Assembly (NCBI GenBank): GCA_002354095.1
Contig: DEKX01000033.1
Span: 252-48,413 of the forward strand
Source of the DNA: Prevotella sp. UBA2711
GTDB taxonomy: Bacteria > Bacteroidota > Bacteroidia > Bacteroidales > Bacteroidaceae
DNA length: 48,162 nucleotides
Direction of reading: 5' to 3'
The number at the start of each line of letters is the position of its first letter. Position 1 is the stretch's first letter. Below the pieces are notes generated by a model. The model saw only the letters and a program-made list of their open reading frames with translations, searched no databases and was not told the origin of the DNA. Below are positions 1-7,474 of the stretch, piece after piece. The position numbers were made by a program, and so were the translations under genes.

Positions 1-2
1 AT

Positions 3-419
3 ATAAAAGTAAGTCTTTCTGAAGATGACAAGAATCTGTTGTCTGCCCTTCCTATAACAATCAACAAACATGTTGCCACGACAGTAGGAGAGGCAGGACA
101 GAAAGTAAAAGAGGACATAGACAAGCAAACCGTATCTTCGATGAAATCACTCACTGGAGCGTGTGATAAGAAGACTGAGGAATTAAAGAAGGTGCTTAAC
201 AACAAGGGTATCTATCTTTCTTGGTGGAACTTCTGGGCAATGATTATAATGGCAATTACCAGTGTAGGTTATGCCATATATGCTGCATTCAACAGATGCC
301 TATGGGATGTGTTATGGGAGAGACTGTGGTTTCCATTATTAGTGTTATTATTCTTTGTTTGTTCAATAGGCTTAATGGTTTGGCTCAATCTCAGAGAATA
401 TAGAATCCCTAAATACTAA
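3..419 (+). CDS. Partial membrane protein, possibly mobilization-associated (5' end outside window)
   Basis: The reading frame is open from the first base of the window, so the N-terminus is missing; an in-frame TTG at 39 is probably internal. The visible part has a charged, probably coiled N-terminal half (residues about 1-65, rich in K, E, D and T) followed by two hydrophobic segments, one around YLSWWNFWAMIIMAITSVGY and one ending in GLMVWLNLREY. Charged helix plus two membrane spans recalls small accessory proteins found next to mobilization genes in Bacteroidota integrative elements, but I cannot assign a family. Its position about 150 bp from the 3' end of a tRNA gene, beyond a cluster of short repeats, is what suggests membership of an integrated element. 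Function is unproven. Confidence 0.55.
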   Translation: MKVSLSEDDKNLLSALPITINKHVATTVGEAGQKVKEDIDKQTVSSMKSLTGACDKKTEELKKVLNNKGIYLSWWNFWAMIIMAITSVGYAIYAAFNRCLWDVLWERLWFPLLVLLFFVCSIGLMVWLNLREYRIPKY

Positions 420-472
420 AGCCTCTATCTGCAAACTCTGAGATTGCAAACTGCAAAATCAGGAGTCAAGGA

Positions 473-510
473 ACGCCAAAACAATAATTATCACGCCAAA
501 AACACGCCAA
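473..510. repeat. Three ACGCCAA direct repeats, possible integrase arm sites
   Basis: ACGCCAA occurs at 473-479, 493-499 and 504-510. The start-to-start distances are 20 and 11 bp, close to two turns and one turn of the helix, so all three copies lie on one face of the DNA. They sit between the truncated membrane-protein gene and the 3' end of tRNA-Gln, where a tyrosine-recombinase attachment region would have its arm-type sites. The integrase role is inferred. Confidence 0.4.
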
Positions 511-526
511 TTTGGGATAAAAGAAA

Positions 527-560
527 TCCGCTAAGTACTGATTTTCAGTGACTTAGCGGA
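527..560 (-). terminator. Hairpin 3' of tRNA-Gln, probable terminator
   Basis: TCCGCTAAGT (527-536) pairs perfectly with ACTTAGCGGA (551-560), and the stem continues inward as ACTGA/TCAGT with a one-base bulge. On the minus strand the stem is followed by TTTCTTTTAT, a fair U-tract, so it can terminate the tRNA-Gln transcript. It could also be part of the attachment site of the neighbouring element. Confidence 0.6.
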
Positions 561-568
561 CTAACTAG

Positions 569-639
569 TTGGGGTACCCGGACTCGAACCAGGAAAGGCA
601 GGACCAGAATCTGCAGTGTTACCATTACACCATACCCCA
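569..639 (-). tRNA. tRNA-Gln (anticodon CTG)
   Basis: The minus strand folds as a tRNA. The acceptor stem TGGGGTA pairs with TACCCCA, the D arm is GTGT/ACAC, the anticodon loop is TTCTGGT with anticodon CTG (reads CAG, glutamine), and the T arm contains GGTTCGAGTCC. CCA is not encoded. The 31-39 pair of the anticodon stem is an A-C mismatch. A TAnnTTTG box lies 18 bp upstream and a hairpin terminator immediately downstream. The 3' end faces a probable integrated element. Confidence 0.93.
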
Positions 640-657
640 ATTCCTTATTTGCGGATG

Positions 658-665
658 CAAAGGTA
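658..665 (-). promoter_or_regulatory. -7 element TACCTTTG for tRNA-Gln
   Basis: A perfect Bacteroidota TAnnTTTG element on the minus strand, 18 bp upstream of the mature tRNA 5' end. It lies between the cyclophilin stop codon and the tRNA. Confidence 0.7.
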
Positions 666-696
666 CTGCTTTTTTCGGAACGAACAAAAATTTTTG

Positions 697-1461
697 CTAC
701 TTTTTTTGCTTTTTACGCGAAATTTGTTTCTTTTTCGCTGGTTTAGGGGCTGGTGCAAAGGGATTTTTCACTATAGTTGCACGCAAAATACGGATATCCT
801 GCTCCGGACGGTCGTTCTTATCGACGGCCACCTGTTGGATACGGTCAACGACATTCAAGCCCTCAATGACTTCGCCAAAAACAGTGTATTGACCATCCAG
901 ATGCGGAGTTCCGCCTACGGTTTTATACACCTCTGCCATCTCGGGAGTAATCTTCACCTGCCCCTGCGTGAGCGTGTCGAGACGTTCCTGGACCTTGGCT
1001 AAACGGCGGTCGTCCCACAGTTTGCCCCATACGATATAGAACTGGCAGGCACCGGAACGGCGCTCGGGATTCACCTTATCCGACTCGCGGGCAGCAGCCA
1101 CGGCACCACGGCGATGGAACAACTGGGGCAGACGGAACTCCGCCTCGGTAGTATAATCCAACTCGCCCGTACCCAGCAGTGCGCCTGGCTTGGCATGCTT
1201 GCTGTTCAAATCGCCACTCTGCACCATAAAGTCCTTGATCACCCGATGGAACAGCAACGAGTCGTACAGTTGCATCCCCACCACTTTCAGAAAGTTGTCA
1301 CGATGCTGCGGAGTCTCATTATAGAGGGCTATACGGATATTCCCTTCCGTAGTTTCCAACAGCACCTCAGCACGCTCCTGTCCATAAACAGCCGTGCCCC
1401 CCGCCAGTGCGAGGAATAAGAGCATCTTTCGCCCAACAGATAAAATATTCATAGTCATCAT
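697..1461 (-). CDS. Secreted peptidyl-prolyl cis-trans isomerase, cyclophilin type
   Basis: Catalyses proline cis-trans isomerisation during folding of exported proteins. The frame is open further upstream to 1548, but a TAnnTTTG promoter at 1473-1480 places the transcription start near 1468. The start is therefore one of the clustered ATGs at 1461, 1458 or 1452, giving about 251-254 residues. A signal peptide with the hydrophobic core MLLFLALAGGTAVYG comes first, then a cyclophilin domain with the motifs LFHRVIKDFMVQSGD and GACQFYIVWG. An insert of about 45 residues between the cyclophilin motifs (KLWDDRRL to the GGTPHLDG region) is longer than in minimal cyclophilins. The C-terminus is a strongly basic lysine/arginine tail. 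The gene is divergent from the glutathione peroxidase remnant. Family assignment is firm; periplasmic location is inferred from the signal peptide. Confidence 0.9.
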   Translation of the reverse strand: MMTMNILSVGRKMLLFLALAGGTAVYGQERAEVLLETTEGNIRIALYNETPQHRDNFLKVVGMQLYDSLLFHRVIKDFMVQSGDLNSKHAKPGALLGTGELDYTTEAEFRLPQLFHRRGAVAAARESDKVNPERRSGACQFYIVWGKLWDDRRLAKVQERLDTLTQGQVKITPEMAEVYKTVGGTPHLDGQYTVFGEVIEGLNVVDRIQQVAVDKNDRPEQDIRILRATIVKNPFAPAPKPAKKKQISRKKQKK

Positions 1462-1472
1462 CTTTTTGCCGA

Positions 1473-1480
1473 CAAAGATA
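1473..1480 (-). promoter_or_regulatory. -7 element TATCTTTG for the cyclophilin gene
   Basis: A TAnnTTTG element on the minus strand, 11 bp before the ATG at 1461. It rules out the longer upstream open frame as translated sequence. Confidence 0.65.
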
Positions 1481-1524
1481 ATACTTTTTACCAAGAAACA
1501 TGCTTCACTTTCAAGTTTTTTGTT

Positions 1525-1532
1525 TACCTTTG
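1525..1532 (+). promoter_or_regulatory. -7 element TACCTTTG for the glutathione peroxidase remnant
   Basis: A perfect TAnnTTTG element 31 bp upstream of the ATG of the 40-codon remnant, divergent from the cyclophilin promoter. The remnant is therefore probably still transcribed. Confidence 0.6.
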
Positions 1533-1563
1533 CAACGATAACAAACAATTAAACACAAAGCTA

Positions 1564-1686
1564 ATGAAAAAATTACTGATCATTTTCACCAAGTTCCTCA
1601 TATCGAAAGACGGCTGTGTGCTGAAACGCTTCGAGCCCACAGCTACGGCTGCCGACATGGAGCCCGACATCCAGGCGGCACTGTGA
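1564..1686 (+). pseudogene. Glutathione peroxidase remnant with an internal deletion (40 codons)
   Basis: An intact 40-codon frame begins MKKLLI, like the signal peptide of many exported proteins. It then passes directly into FTKFLISKDG, a KRFEPT motif and a DIQAAL ending, which is the C-terminal segment of glutathione peroxidases (consensus: N-F-x-K-F-L-I-x-x-x-G-x-V-x-x-R-F-x-P-T). The catalytic Cys, Gln and Trp region and the rest of the thioredoxin fold are absent. The simplest reading is one in-frame deletion that joined the start of the gene to its last 33 codons, leaving promoter, start and stop in place. An alternative is a genuine micropeptide that evolved from the remnant. No enzyme activity is possible from this fragment. 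Confidence 0.7.
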
Positions 1687-1760
1687 CGTTGTTTTCATGA
1701 CCTTGACCCTACAGAACCTAAAAAAATGCGTATTCTCTTCGTTAAATCGAAATTTTGCAG

Positions 1761-1768
1761 TATCTTTG
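1761..1768 (+). promoter_or_regulatory. -7 element TATCTTTG for the rsfS-ftsH-cdsA operon
   Basis: A perfect TAnnTTTG element 21 bp upstream of the rsfS ATG. No other box is apparent before cdsA, so it probably drives the whole operon. Confidence 0.65.
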
Positions 1769-1789
1769 CAGGTCGAAACAATATGATAT

Positions 1790-2149
1790 ATGGAAACATC
1801 AACGCAATTAGTTGAAACAATTAAAAAAGGAATACAAGAGAAGAAAGGAAGCAATATCGTTGTTGCCGACTTACAGGGCATCGATGGTGCTATTTGTCAC
1901 TATTTCGTGATTTGCCAAGGTAATTCGCCTGCCCAGGTGGAAGCTATTGCTGACTCCGTGGGTGAATTTGCGCGCAAGGAAATGCAGGAGAAGCCTACGG
2001 CTGTGGTGGGACTGGAAAATGCCCAATGGGTGGCTATGGACTATACGGACGTGATGGTACACATCTTTCTGCCCGACGTACGCGAGTATTATGATTTGGA
2101 ACATCTTTGGGAGGATGCTGAAGTTACACAGATTCCCGATTTAGACTAA
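1790..2149 (+). CDS. rsfS: Ribosome silencing factor RsfS
   Basis: A protein of 119 residues, normal for the RsfS/Iojap family, which binds ribosomal protein uL14 and blocks subunit joining when nutrients are scarce. Family features are visible: ADLQGIDGAICHYFVICQGN, then the VGLENAQWVAMDYTDVMVHIF segment, and the acidic C-terminal motif YYDLEHLWEDAE. It starts at the ATG 21 bp after the -7 box. It is the first gene of a tight operon, with 3 bp to ftsH and 3 bp from ftsH to cdsA. The pairing of rsfS with ftsH is common in Bacteroidota. Confidence 0.93.
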   Translation: METSTQLVETIKKGIQEKKGSNIVVADLQGIDGAICHYFVICQGNSPAQVEAIADSVGEFARKEMQEKPTAVVGLENAQWVAMDYTDVMVHIFLPDVREYYDLEHLWEDAEVTQIPDLD

Positions 2150-2152
2150 TAA

Positions 2153-4216
2153 ATGATGGAGCAAAAACAGCAAAATAACAAGCCGCAGATGAACATGCCC
2201 AAGTTCAATATGAACTGGATATACATGGTGGCTATCGTTGCACTGGCAGTGCTTTACCTGACTGGCGGCAATGAGAATTCGAGTGTGCAGACCACGACGT
2301 CGTACAGCAACTTCAAAACGTTCGTGATGAAGGGCTATGCGCAGAAGATTGTGGTGAACAAGAGCACCAATACATTGCAGATGTACGTGAAACCTGAGCA
2401 CATCCGCGACGTGTTCCACCAAGGAGTGAAACAGACAGGCAAGGAGCCCACGGTAGCCGTGGAGTTCGGTTCAGTAGATCAGGTGGAGGAGTTTATCAAC
2501 CAAGCCCGTGAGCTGAAGAAATTCAGCGGTGAACTGTCATATAACAACCAGCGCGAGAGTGAGTTCTTCAACTCGCTGATTATGAACGTATTGTTTTTTG
2601 CCGGTATCATCTTCGTATGGATGTTCATCATGCGACGCATGGGCGGCGGAGGCATCGGTCCTGGCGGCGGCAGCGTCTTCTCGGTAGGCAAATCGAAAGC
2701 CAAGATGTATGAGAAAGGCGGCGAACTGGGCATCACGTTCAAGGACGTGGCTGGTCAGGCTGGTGCGAAGCAGGAGATGCAGGAAATCGTTGACTTCCTG
2801 AAGAATCCACAGAAATACACCGACTTAGGTGGTAAAATCCCCAAGGGAGCCCTGCTGGTAGGACCTCCGGGAACGGGTAAGACGCTATTGGCTAAGGCTG
2901 TAGCCGGTGAAGCAGGCGTACCCTTCTTCTCCATGTCGGGTAGTGACTTCGTAGAAATGTTCGTGGGTGTGGGAGCCAGTCGTGTGCGCGACCTGTTCCA
3001 GCAGGCTAAATCGAAAGCCCCCTGCATCATCTTCATCGACGAGATAGATGCCGTAGGCCGTGCCCGTTCGAAGAACCCCGCTATGGGTGGTAATGACGAG
3101 CGTGAGAATACGCTGAATGCCCTGTTGACCGAGATGGACGGTTTCGGAACCAACAGCGGTATCATCACCCTGGCAGCCACCAACCGAGCTGATATGTTGG
3201 ACTCTGCCCTGATGCGTGCCGGTCGATTCGACCGCCAGATACATGTAGATCTGCCTGACCTCAATGAGCGTAAGGAGGTATTCATGGTACACCTGAAGCC
3301 TCTGAAACTGGACGAGAATCTGGATATTGACTTCCTGGCTCGTCAGACCCCGGGATTCTCAGGTGCCGATATTGCCAATGTATGTAACGAGGCTGCCCTG
3401 ATAGCAGCGCGCCATAATAGCGAAAAGGTAGGCAAGCAAGACTTCTTGGATGCTGTTGACCGAATTATAGGAGGACTGGAGAAGAAGACGAAGGTGATGA
3501 CGGAGTCGGAGAAGCGTTCCATCGCCATTCACGAGGCTGGTCACGCCACTATCTCATGGTTTACGGAGTTTGCCAACCCACTGGTGAAGGTGAGCATTGT
3601 GCCCCGTGGACAGGCTCTGGGTGCTGCCTGGTATCTGCCTGAGGAGCGTGTGCTGCAAACCAAGGAGGCCATGCTCGACGAGATGTGTTCGCTGTTGGGC
3701 GGACGTGCTGCCGAGGAACTGTTTATCGGACATATTTCCACAGGTGCCATGAACGACTTGGAGCGTACCACCAAGCAGGCATACGGTATGATAGCCTATG
3801 CAGGTATGAGTGACAAGTTGCCTAACATCTGTTACTATAATAACAATGAGTACTCGTTCCAAAGACCCTATTCAGAGACCACAGCCAAACTGATGGACGA
3901 GGAGGTGCTGAAGATGATCAACGAGCAATATGAGCGTGCGAAGCAGATACTGACGGAGCACAAAGAGGGTCATGCCAAGTTGGCCCAGTTGCTGATAGAA
4001 CGTGAGGTAATTTTTGCCGACGACGTGGAAGCCATCTTTGGCAAGCGTCCTTGGACCAGTCGTGCCGAGGAACTCTTAGAGGACCAGCAGCGTGCTGAAG
4101 CCGAGCGTATGGCTGAGGAACGAGCCAAGGAATTGGAGGCAGAAGCTGCTGCAAATACACCAAGCATCCCTGCAGAACCTGCTGAACCCACAGAACCTAC
4201 AGAACCTACCAAATAG
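2153..4216 (+). CDS. ftsH: ATP-dependent zinc metalloprotease FtsH
   Basis: A membrane-anchored AAA+ protease that degrades unneeded or damaged membrane and cytosolic proteins. At 687 residues it is of typical length. The first membrane segment lies around residues 22-38, a periplasmic domain follows, and the second span is near residues 143-161, before a glycine-rich linker. The AAA module has Walker A GPPGTGKT at 237-244, Walker B IIFIDEIDAVG, and the second region of homology ending in AGRFDRQI. The zinc-protease motif HEAGH is at 460-464. The C-terminus is a charged coiled-coil tail that ends in PAEPAEPTEPTEPTK, encoded by an imperfect 9-bp repeat. Two consecutive ATGs are possible starts. 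Every catalytic motif is intact. Confidence 0.97.
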   Translation: MMEQKQQNNKPQMNMPKFNMNWIYMVAIVALAVLYLTGGNENSSVQTTTSYSNFKTFVMKGYAQKIVVNKSTNTLQMYVKPEHIRDVFHQGVKQTGKEPTVAVEFGSVDQVEEFINQARELKKFSGELSYNNQRESEFFNSLIMNVLFFAGIIFVWMFIMRRMGGGGIGPGGGSVFSVGKSKAKMYEKGGELGITFKDVAGQAGAKQEMQEIVDFLKNPQKYTDLGGKIPKGALLVGPPGTGKTLLAKAVAGEAGVPFFSMSGSDFVEMFVGVGASRVRDLFQQAKSKAPCIIFIDEIDAVGRARSKNPAMGGNDERENTLNALLTEMDGFGTNSGIITLAATNRADMLDSALMRAGRFDRQIHVDLPDLNERKEVFMVHLKPLKLDENLDIDFLARQTPGFSGADIANVCNEAALIAARHNSEKVGKQDFLDAVDRIIGGLEKKTKVMTESEKRSIAIHEAGHATISWFTEFANPLVKVSIVPRGQALGAAWYLPEERVLQTKEAMLDEMCSLLGGRAAEELFIGHISTGAMNDLERTTKQAYGMIAYAGMSDKLPNICYYNNNEYSFQRPYSETTAKLMDEEVLKMINEQYERAKQILTEHKEGHAKLAQLLIEREVIFADDVEAIFGKRPWTSRAEELLEDQQRAEAERMAEERAKELEAEAAANTPSIPAEPAEPTEPTEPTK

Positions 4217-4219
4217 CCT

Positions 4220-5107
4220 ATGAAAAATTTCATTGTCAGAACGATTACGGGCGTGATCTTCGTGGCAGCAGTAGTTGCCAGTTTCCTGACGCCAGAAGGA
4301 ATGGTAGCCCTGTTCGCATTGGTCACAGGACTCACCGTATGGGAGTTTACAGGACTGGTTAACGACCGGCCAGGAGTCACCGTCAACAGGTTTATCTGCA
4401 CCGTAGCAGGTGTTTACTTCTTCTTTGCCATGACCTACTATTGTAGCGATATCTATGGCGGAGCAGCCAAATCGGTGGTATTCATCCCCTATCTGGTCAC
4501 CATCGTTTACCTGCTGGTGGCTGAACTCTATCTGAAACAAGAAGACCCCATCAACGATTGGGCTTACACCATGCTCTCGCAGATGTATATTGCCCTCCCC
4601 TTCTCCTTGCTCAACGTATTGGCTTTCAATGCGTCGCCCGAAGGCCTGGTGGTGTTCAACACCCTGTTGCCCCTGTCGGTGTTCATCTTCCTATGGGTCA
4701 ACGATTCCGGTGCCTATTGCATAGGGTCACTGCTCGGACGCCATAAACTGTTCCCCCGCATCTCACCGGGGAAATCGTGGGAAGGCAGTATAGGCGGAGC
4801 CGTCTTTGTGCTGGCAGCAGCTTACGGCATCGGGTATTTGGACAATATCCAAATCATGGACTACAACGGCGTTCACTCCATCTTCCGCGGATTGCTCACC
4901 ATTCCCCAATGGCTGGGACTGGGACTGGTGGTAGTGGTGTTCGGTACATGGGGCGATTTGGTGGAGAGTCTCTTCAAGCGCACATTGGGTGTGAAGGACT
5001 CAGGCTCCATCCTGCCTGGGCACGGCGGTATGTTGGACCGCTTCGACTCGTCGCTGTTGGCTATTCCAGCATCAGTAGTATATTTGTACACATTATCACT
5101 ATTCTAA
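4220..5107 (+). CDS. cdsA: Phosphatidate cytidylyltransferase CdsA
   Basis: Makes CDP-diacylglycerol from phosphatidic acid and CTP, the branch point for membrane phospholipids. A polytopic membrane protein of 295 residues with several hydrophobic spans. The family signature is in the C-terminal third: GDLVESLFKRTLGVKDSGSI followed by LPGHGGMLDRFDS. A PGKSWEG motif lies upstream. It starts 3 bp after the ftsH stop and ends 2 bp before the GH5 gene, so all are probably cotranscribed. Confidence 0.96.
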   Translation: MKNFIVRTITGVIFVAAVVASFLTPEGMVALFALVTGLTVWEFTGLVNDRPGVTVNRFICTVAGVYFFFAMTYYCSDIYGGAAKSVVFIPYLVTIVYLLVAELYLKQEDPINDWAYTMLSQMYIALPFSLLNVLAFNASPEGLVVFNTLLPLSVFIFLWVNDSGAYCIGSLLGRHKLFPRISPGKSWEGSIGGAVFVLAAAYGIGYLDNIQIMDYNGVHSIFRGLLTIPQWLGLGLVVVVFGTWGDLVESLFKRTLGVKDSGSILPGHGGMLDRFDSSLLAIPASVVYLYTLSLF

Positions 5108-5109
5108 AT

Positions 5110-6063
5110 ATGAAAAAGCTATTAACTATCATCCTTATTTGCCTGACGGCCATGAGCATTCAGGCACAAGACCCCGTGAAGAAATGGGGACAACTGCAAG
5201 TAAAGGGAGCGCAACTGTGCGATCAGCGTGGTAATCCTGTCATCCTGAGAGGTGTAAGTTTTGGATGGCACAACATCTGGCCACGATTCTATAACAAGAA
5301 GGCCGTTAAGACCCTCAAGACTGACTGGAATGCCAGTGTGGTCCGTGCAGCTATGGGTATCATGATAGAAGACAACTATCTGGAGAATCCCCAGTTTGCC
5401 ATGCAATGTATGACATCCGTCATAGAGGCTGCTATTAAAAATAATGTATATGTCATCATCGACTGGCATTCGCATATTATGAAGACTGCCGAGGCCAAGA
5501 AATTCTTTGGCGAGATGGCACGCAAATACGGGAAATACCCACATGTCATCTACGAGATATTCAATGAACCCGTGGAAGACACATGGGCAGACCTGAAGAA
5601 ATATTCGACAGAGATCATCAGCGAGATTCGCAAATACGACCCTGACAACATCGTACTGGTAGGCTGTCCGCACTGGGATCAGGATATCCACCTGGTGGCT
5701 GAAAGTCCACTGACTGGTTTCCGGAACATCATGTACACCGTTCACTTCTATGCTGCCACCCATGGTGACCATCTTCGTGAACGCATGGAGGATGCCGTGA
5801 AGAAGGGCATCCCCGTGTTCATCTCCGAGAGTGGAGCCACAGAAGCCTCAGGCGACGGCAAGATTGACCCCGAGAGCGAGGAGAAGTGGATACAACTCTG
5901 CGAGCGACTGGGTGTGAGTTGGGTATGCTGGTCTATCAGCGACAAAAACGAATCATGCTCCATGCTGTTACCTCGTGCCAACGCCACAGGTCCATGGCCT
6001 GACGATGTAGTGAAGGTGTATGGTAAACTGGTAAAAAGGCTTTTGAAAAAATACAATCGATAA
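5110..6063 (+). CDS. Secreted endoglucanase, glycoside hydrolase family 5
   Basis: Predicted to cleave internal beta-1,4-glucan (cellulose-like) bonds. The product is 317 residues: a signal peptide ending in MSIQAQ, then a single catalytic barrel with no binding module. The GH5 features are the N-terminal LRGVSFGWHNIWPRFY motif, VYVIIDWHSH, the acid/base glutamate in YEIFNEP (E153), the HFYAATHG motif, and the nucleophile glutamate in ISESG (E240). It resembles subfamily GH5_2. The frame is open back to 4777 inside cdsA, but the signal peptide fixes the start at 5110. It sits 2 bp after cdsA and 6 bp before the cytidylate-kinase-like gene, so a polysaccharide hydrolase is embedded in a housekeeping operon. 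Confidence 0.92.
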   Translation: MKKLLTIILICLTAMSIQAQDPVKKWGQLQVKGAQLCDQRGNPVILRGVSFGWHNIWPRFYNKKAVKTLKTDWNASVVRAAMGIMIEDNYLENPQFAMQCMTSVIEAAIKNNVYVIIDWHSHIMKTAEAKKFFGEMARKYGKYPHVIYEIFNEPVEDTWADLKKYSTEIISEIRKYDPDNIVLVGCPHWDQDIHLVAESPLTGFRNIMYTVHFYAATHGDHLRERMEDAVKKGIPVFISESGATEASGDGKIDPESEEKWIQLCERLGVSWVCWSISDKNESCSMLLPRANATGPWPDDVVKVYGKLVKRLLKKYNR

Positions 6064-6069
6064 CACGAT

Positions 6070-6684
6070 ATGAATAAGAACGAGCAATTTGTGATCACCA
6101 TCAACAGAGAATTGGGCAGTGGAGGTCGTACCATCGGCAGGAAACTGGCTGAGAAGCTTGGGGTGAACTACTATGACAAAGCCATTATTGAAGGGCTCAC
6201 AGAGAAGTATGGGCTCAGCGCCGAACAGATAGAAAAGTACAAGGCCGAGAAGAAATCATGGTGGAGCGAGATGAAAGATAGCTTGCTCGGAAGCCACGGT
6301 GACGAACATGCCAAGCCCACTACAGCCTCTATGTTTGAGACAGAACGGCAGATTCTGGAAAGTATTGCCAAGGAAGAATCGTGCGTGGTGGCCGGTCGTA
6401 CTGGATTTCTCATCTTCCGCGAATGGAAGAACCGCCTGAACATCTTCATCCAGGCTTCTACCGAACACCGTATAGAACGACTCATCAGTAAAGGCAGAAC
6501 CTATCAGGATGCGCTTGACACTATAGACGTGGTTGACGAGGGTCGTGAAGAATACTTGAAGAAATACAGTGACCGTTCACGCTACGATACACGTAACTAC
6601 GACATCGTGCTGTCGATGGACCACTTGACGGAGGATGATGCTGTAGAGACTATCCTATTCTGTATTGACAGAATGAGTAAATAA
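6070..6684 (+). CDS. Cytidylate-kinase-like family protein (copy 1)
   Basis: 204 residues of a P-loop kinase-like family related to cytidylate kinase. The N-terminal nucleotide-binding motif is INRELGSGGRTIG, the form usual in this subfamily, where arginine stands in the place of the classical Walker lysine. A later VAGRTGFLIF segment and the motif SRYDTRNYD are shared with a second copy at 36931-37584. The true substrate is unknown; nucleotide phosphorylation is inferred from the fold. It is the last gene of the rsfS operon, followed directly by a strong bidirectional terminator. Confidence 0.85.
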   Translation: MNKNEQFVITINRELGSGGRTIGRKLAEKLGVNYYDKAIIEGLTEKYGLSAEQIEKYKAEKKSWWSEMKDSLLGSHGDEHAKPTTASMFETERQILESIAKEESCVVAGRTGFLIFREWKNRLNIFIQASTEHRIERLISKGRTYQDALDTIDVVDEGREEYLKKYSDRSRYDTRNYDIVLSMDHLTEDDAVETILFCIDRMSK

Positions 6685-6693
6685 GAAAAAAAA

Positions 6694-6727
6694 ATAATCG
6701 CTCAGTAATTGAATACTGAGCGATTAT
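6694..6727. terminator. Bidirectional Rho-independent terminator
   Basis: A perfect 14-bp stem, ATAATCGCTCAGTA (6694-6707) with TACTGAGCGATTAT (6714-6727), has a 6-nt loop. It is flanked by an A-run on the left and a T-run on the right, so it works for both the rightward kinase gene and the leftward DUF5020 gene. Confidence 0.9.
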
Positions 6728-6732
6728 CATTT

Positions 6733-7446
6733 TTAGAAATTGAATTTGACAGCCACTGTCGGGTTCCAGAAGAATGTCTTACTGCTTGTTGGATCTGAGT
6801 TATAGACGAAGTTGTTAGAGAACTCCATCTCAGTACCAACACTAAAATGATTGGTGAAATTATACCAGAGCTGTGGCTCAGTCAGGATGACCAGACATCC
6901 ATGACCATTGGGCTTCTCACCGCGCCAAAAGTCGATAAAACCGGCAAAGCTCAATTTATTGTTGCAGAAGTTCAAGCCCCAAACACCAGTCAACTGTGCA
7001 CTGGCGTAAGAATGAGTAGTATCATAACTCTTGAAGAACTGCTTATAGAGCAACTGGACAGACCATGTCTTAGAGAAATCGGCTGAATGGCCATTGTAGG
7101 CGGCACCAATCAAACCAGCCTGTTGGAACGAACCACTCTTGTGATGAACACCACCGTCGTACTCGATATGGGCAGCAAACGGAGAATTCTTACCTAAATT
7201 AAACTCACGCGAAATCTCGGTATAGGCACTACGGAAGAATTTGCTGGTGAGGTCAACATCTACGAAATAATACCAAGATCCTAATTTATCGGCCTTGAAC
7301 TGTTCGAGTGTCAGCGTCACTTTCTGACGATCGGACTCTTCGCCCGTGTAGATGTTACGACCAAAATCATAATGAATCTGAAGATTCTGTGCGCCTACTG
7401 TCATGCATGATGCCAGCAGTGCAAATGCAAATAATACTTTTTTCAT
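6733..7446 (-). CDS. DUF5020 family outer-membrane-type protein
   Basis: A 237-residue protein with a signal peptide (MKKVLFAFALLASCMTVGAQ). The rest is alternating hydrophobic and polar strands rich in aromatic residues (SWYYFVDVDLTSKFF, WSVQLLYKQFF, LWYNFTNHFSVGTEMEF), ending in phenylalanine, as expected for an outer-membrane beta-barrel. It matches my recollection of DUF5020, which resembles nucleoside-channel (Tsx-like) barrels. It lies 28 bp downstream of a purine permease gene, which would fit purine or nucleoside uptake across the outer membrane; that link is inference. The start at 7446 is chosen over the upstream in-frame ATG at 7473 because it begins the signal peptide. Confidence 0.8.
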   Translation of the reverse strand: MKKVLFAFALLASCMTVGAQNLQIHYDFGRNIYTGEESDRQKVTLTLEQFKADKLGSWYYFVDVDLTSKFFRSAYTEISREFNLGKNSPFAAHIEYDGGVHHKSGSFQQAGLIGAAYNGHSADFSKTWSVQLLYKQFFKSYDTTHSYASAQLTGVWGLNFCNNKLSFAGFIDFWRGEKPNGHGCLVILTEPQLWYNFTNHFSVGTEMEFSNNFVYNSDPTSSKTFFWNPTVAVKFNF

Positions 7447-7474
7447 AATAGTTATATAAATGATATACTTCAAT

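Noticed and set aside
4777..5109. N-terminal extension of the GH5 gene into cdsA
   Set aside because: The extension is out of frame with cdsA and precedes an obvious signal peptide starting at 5110.
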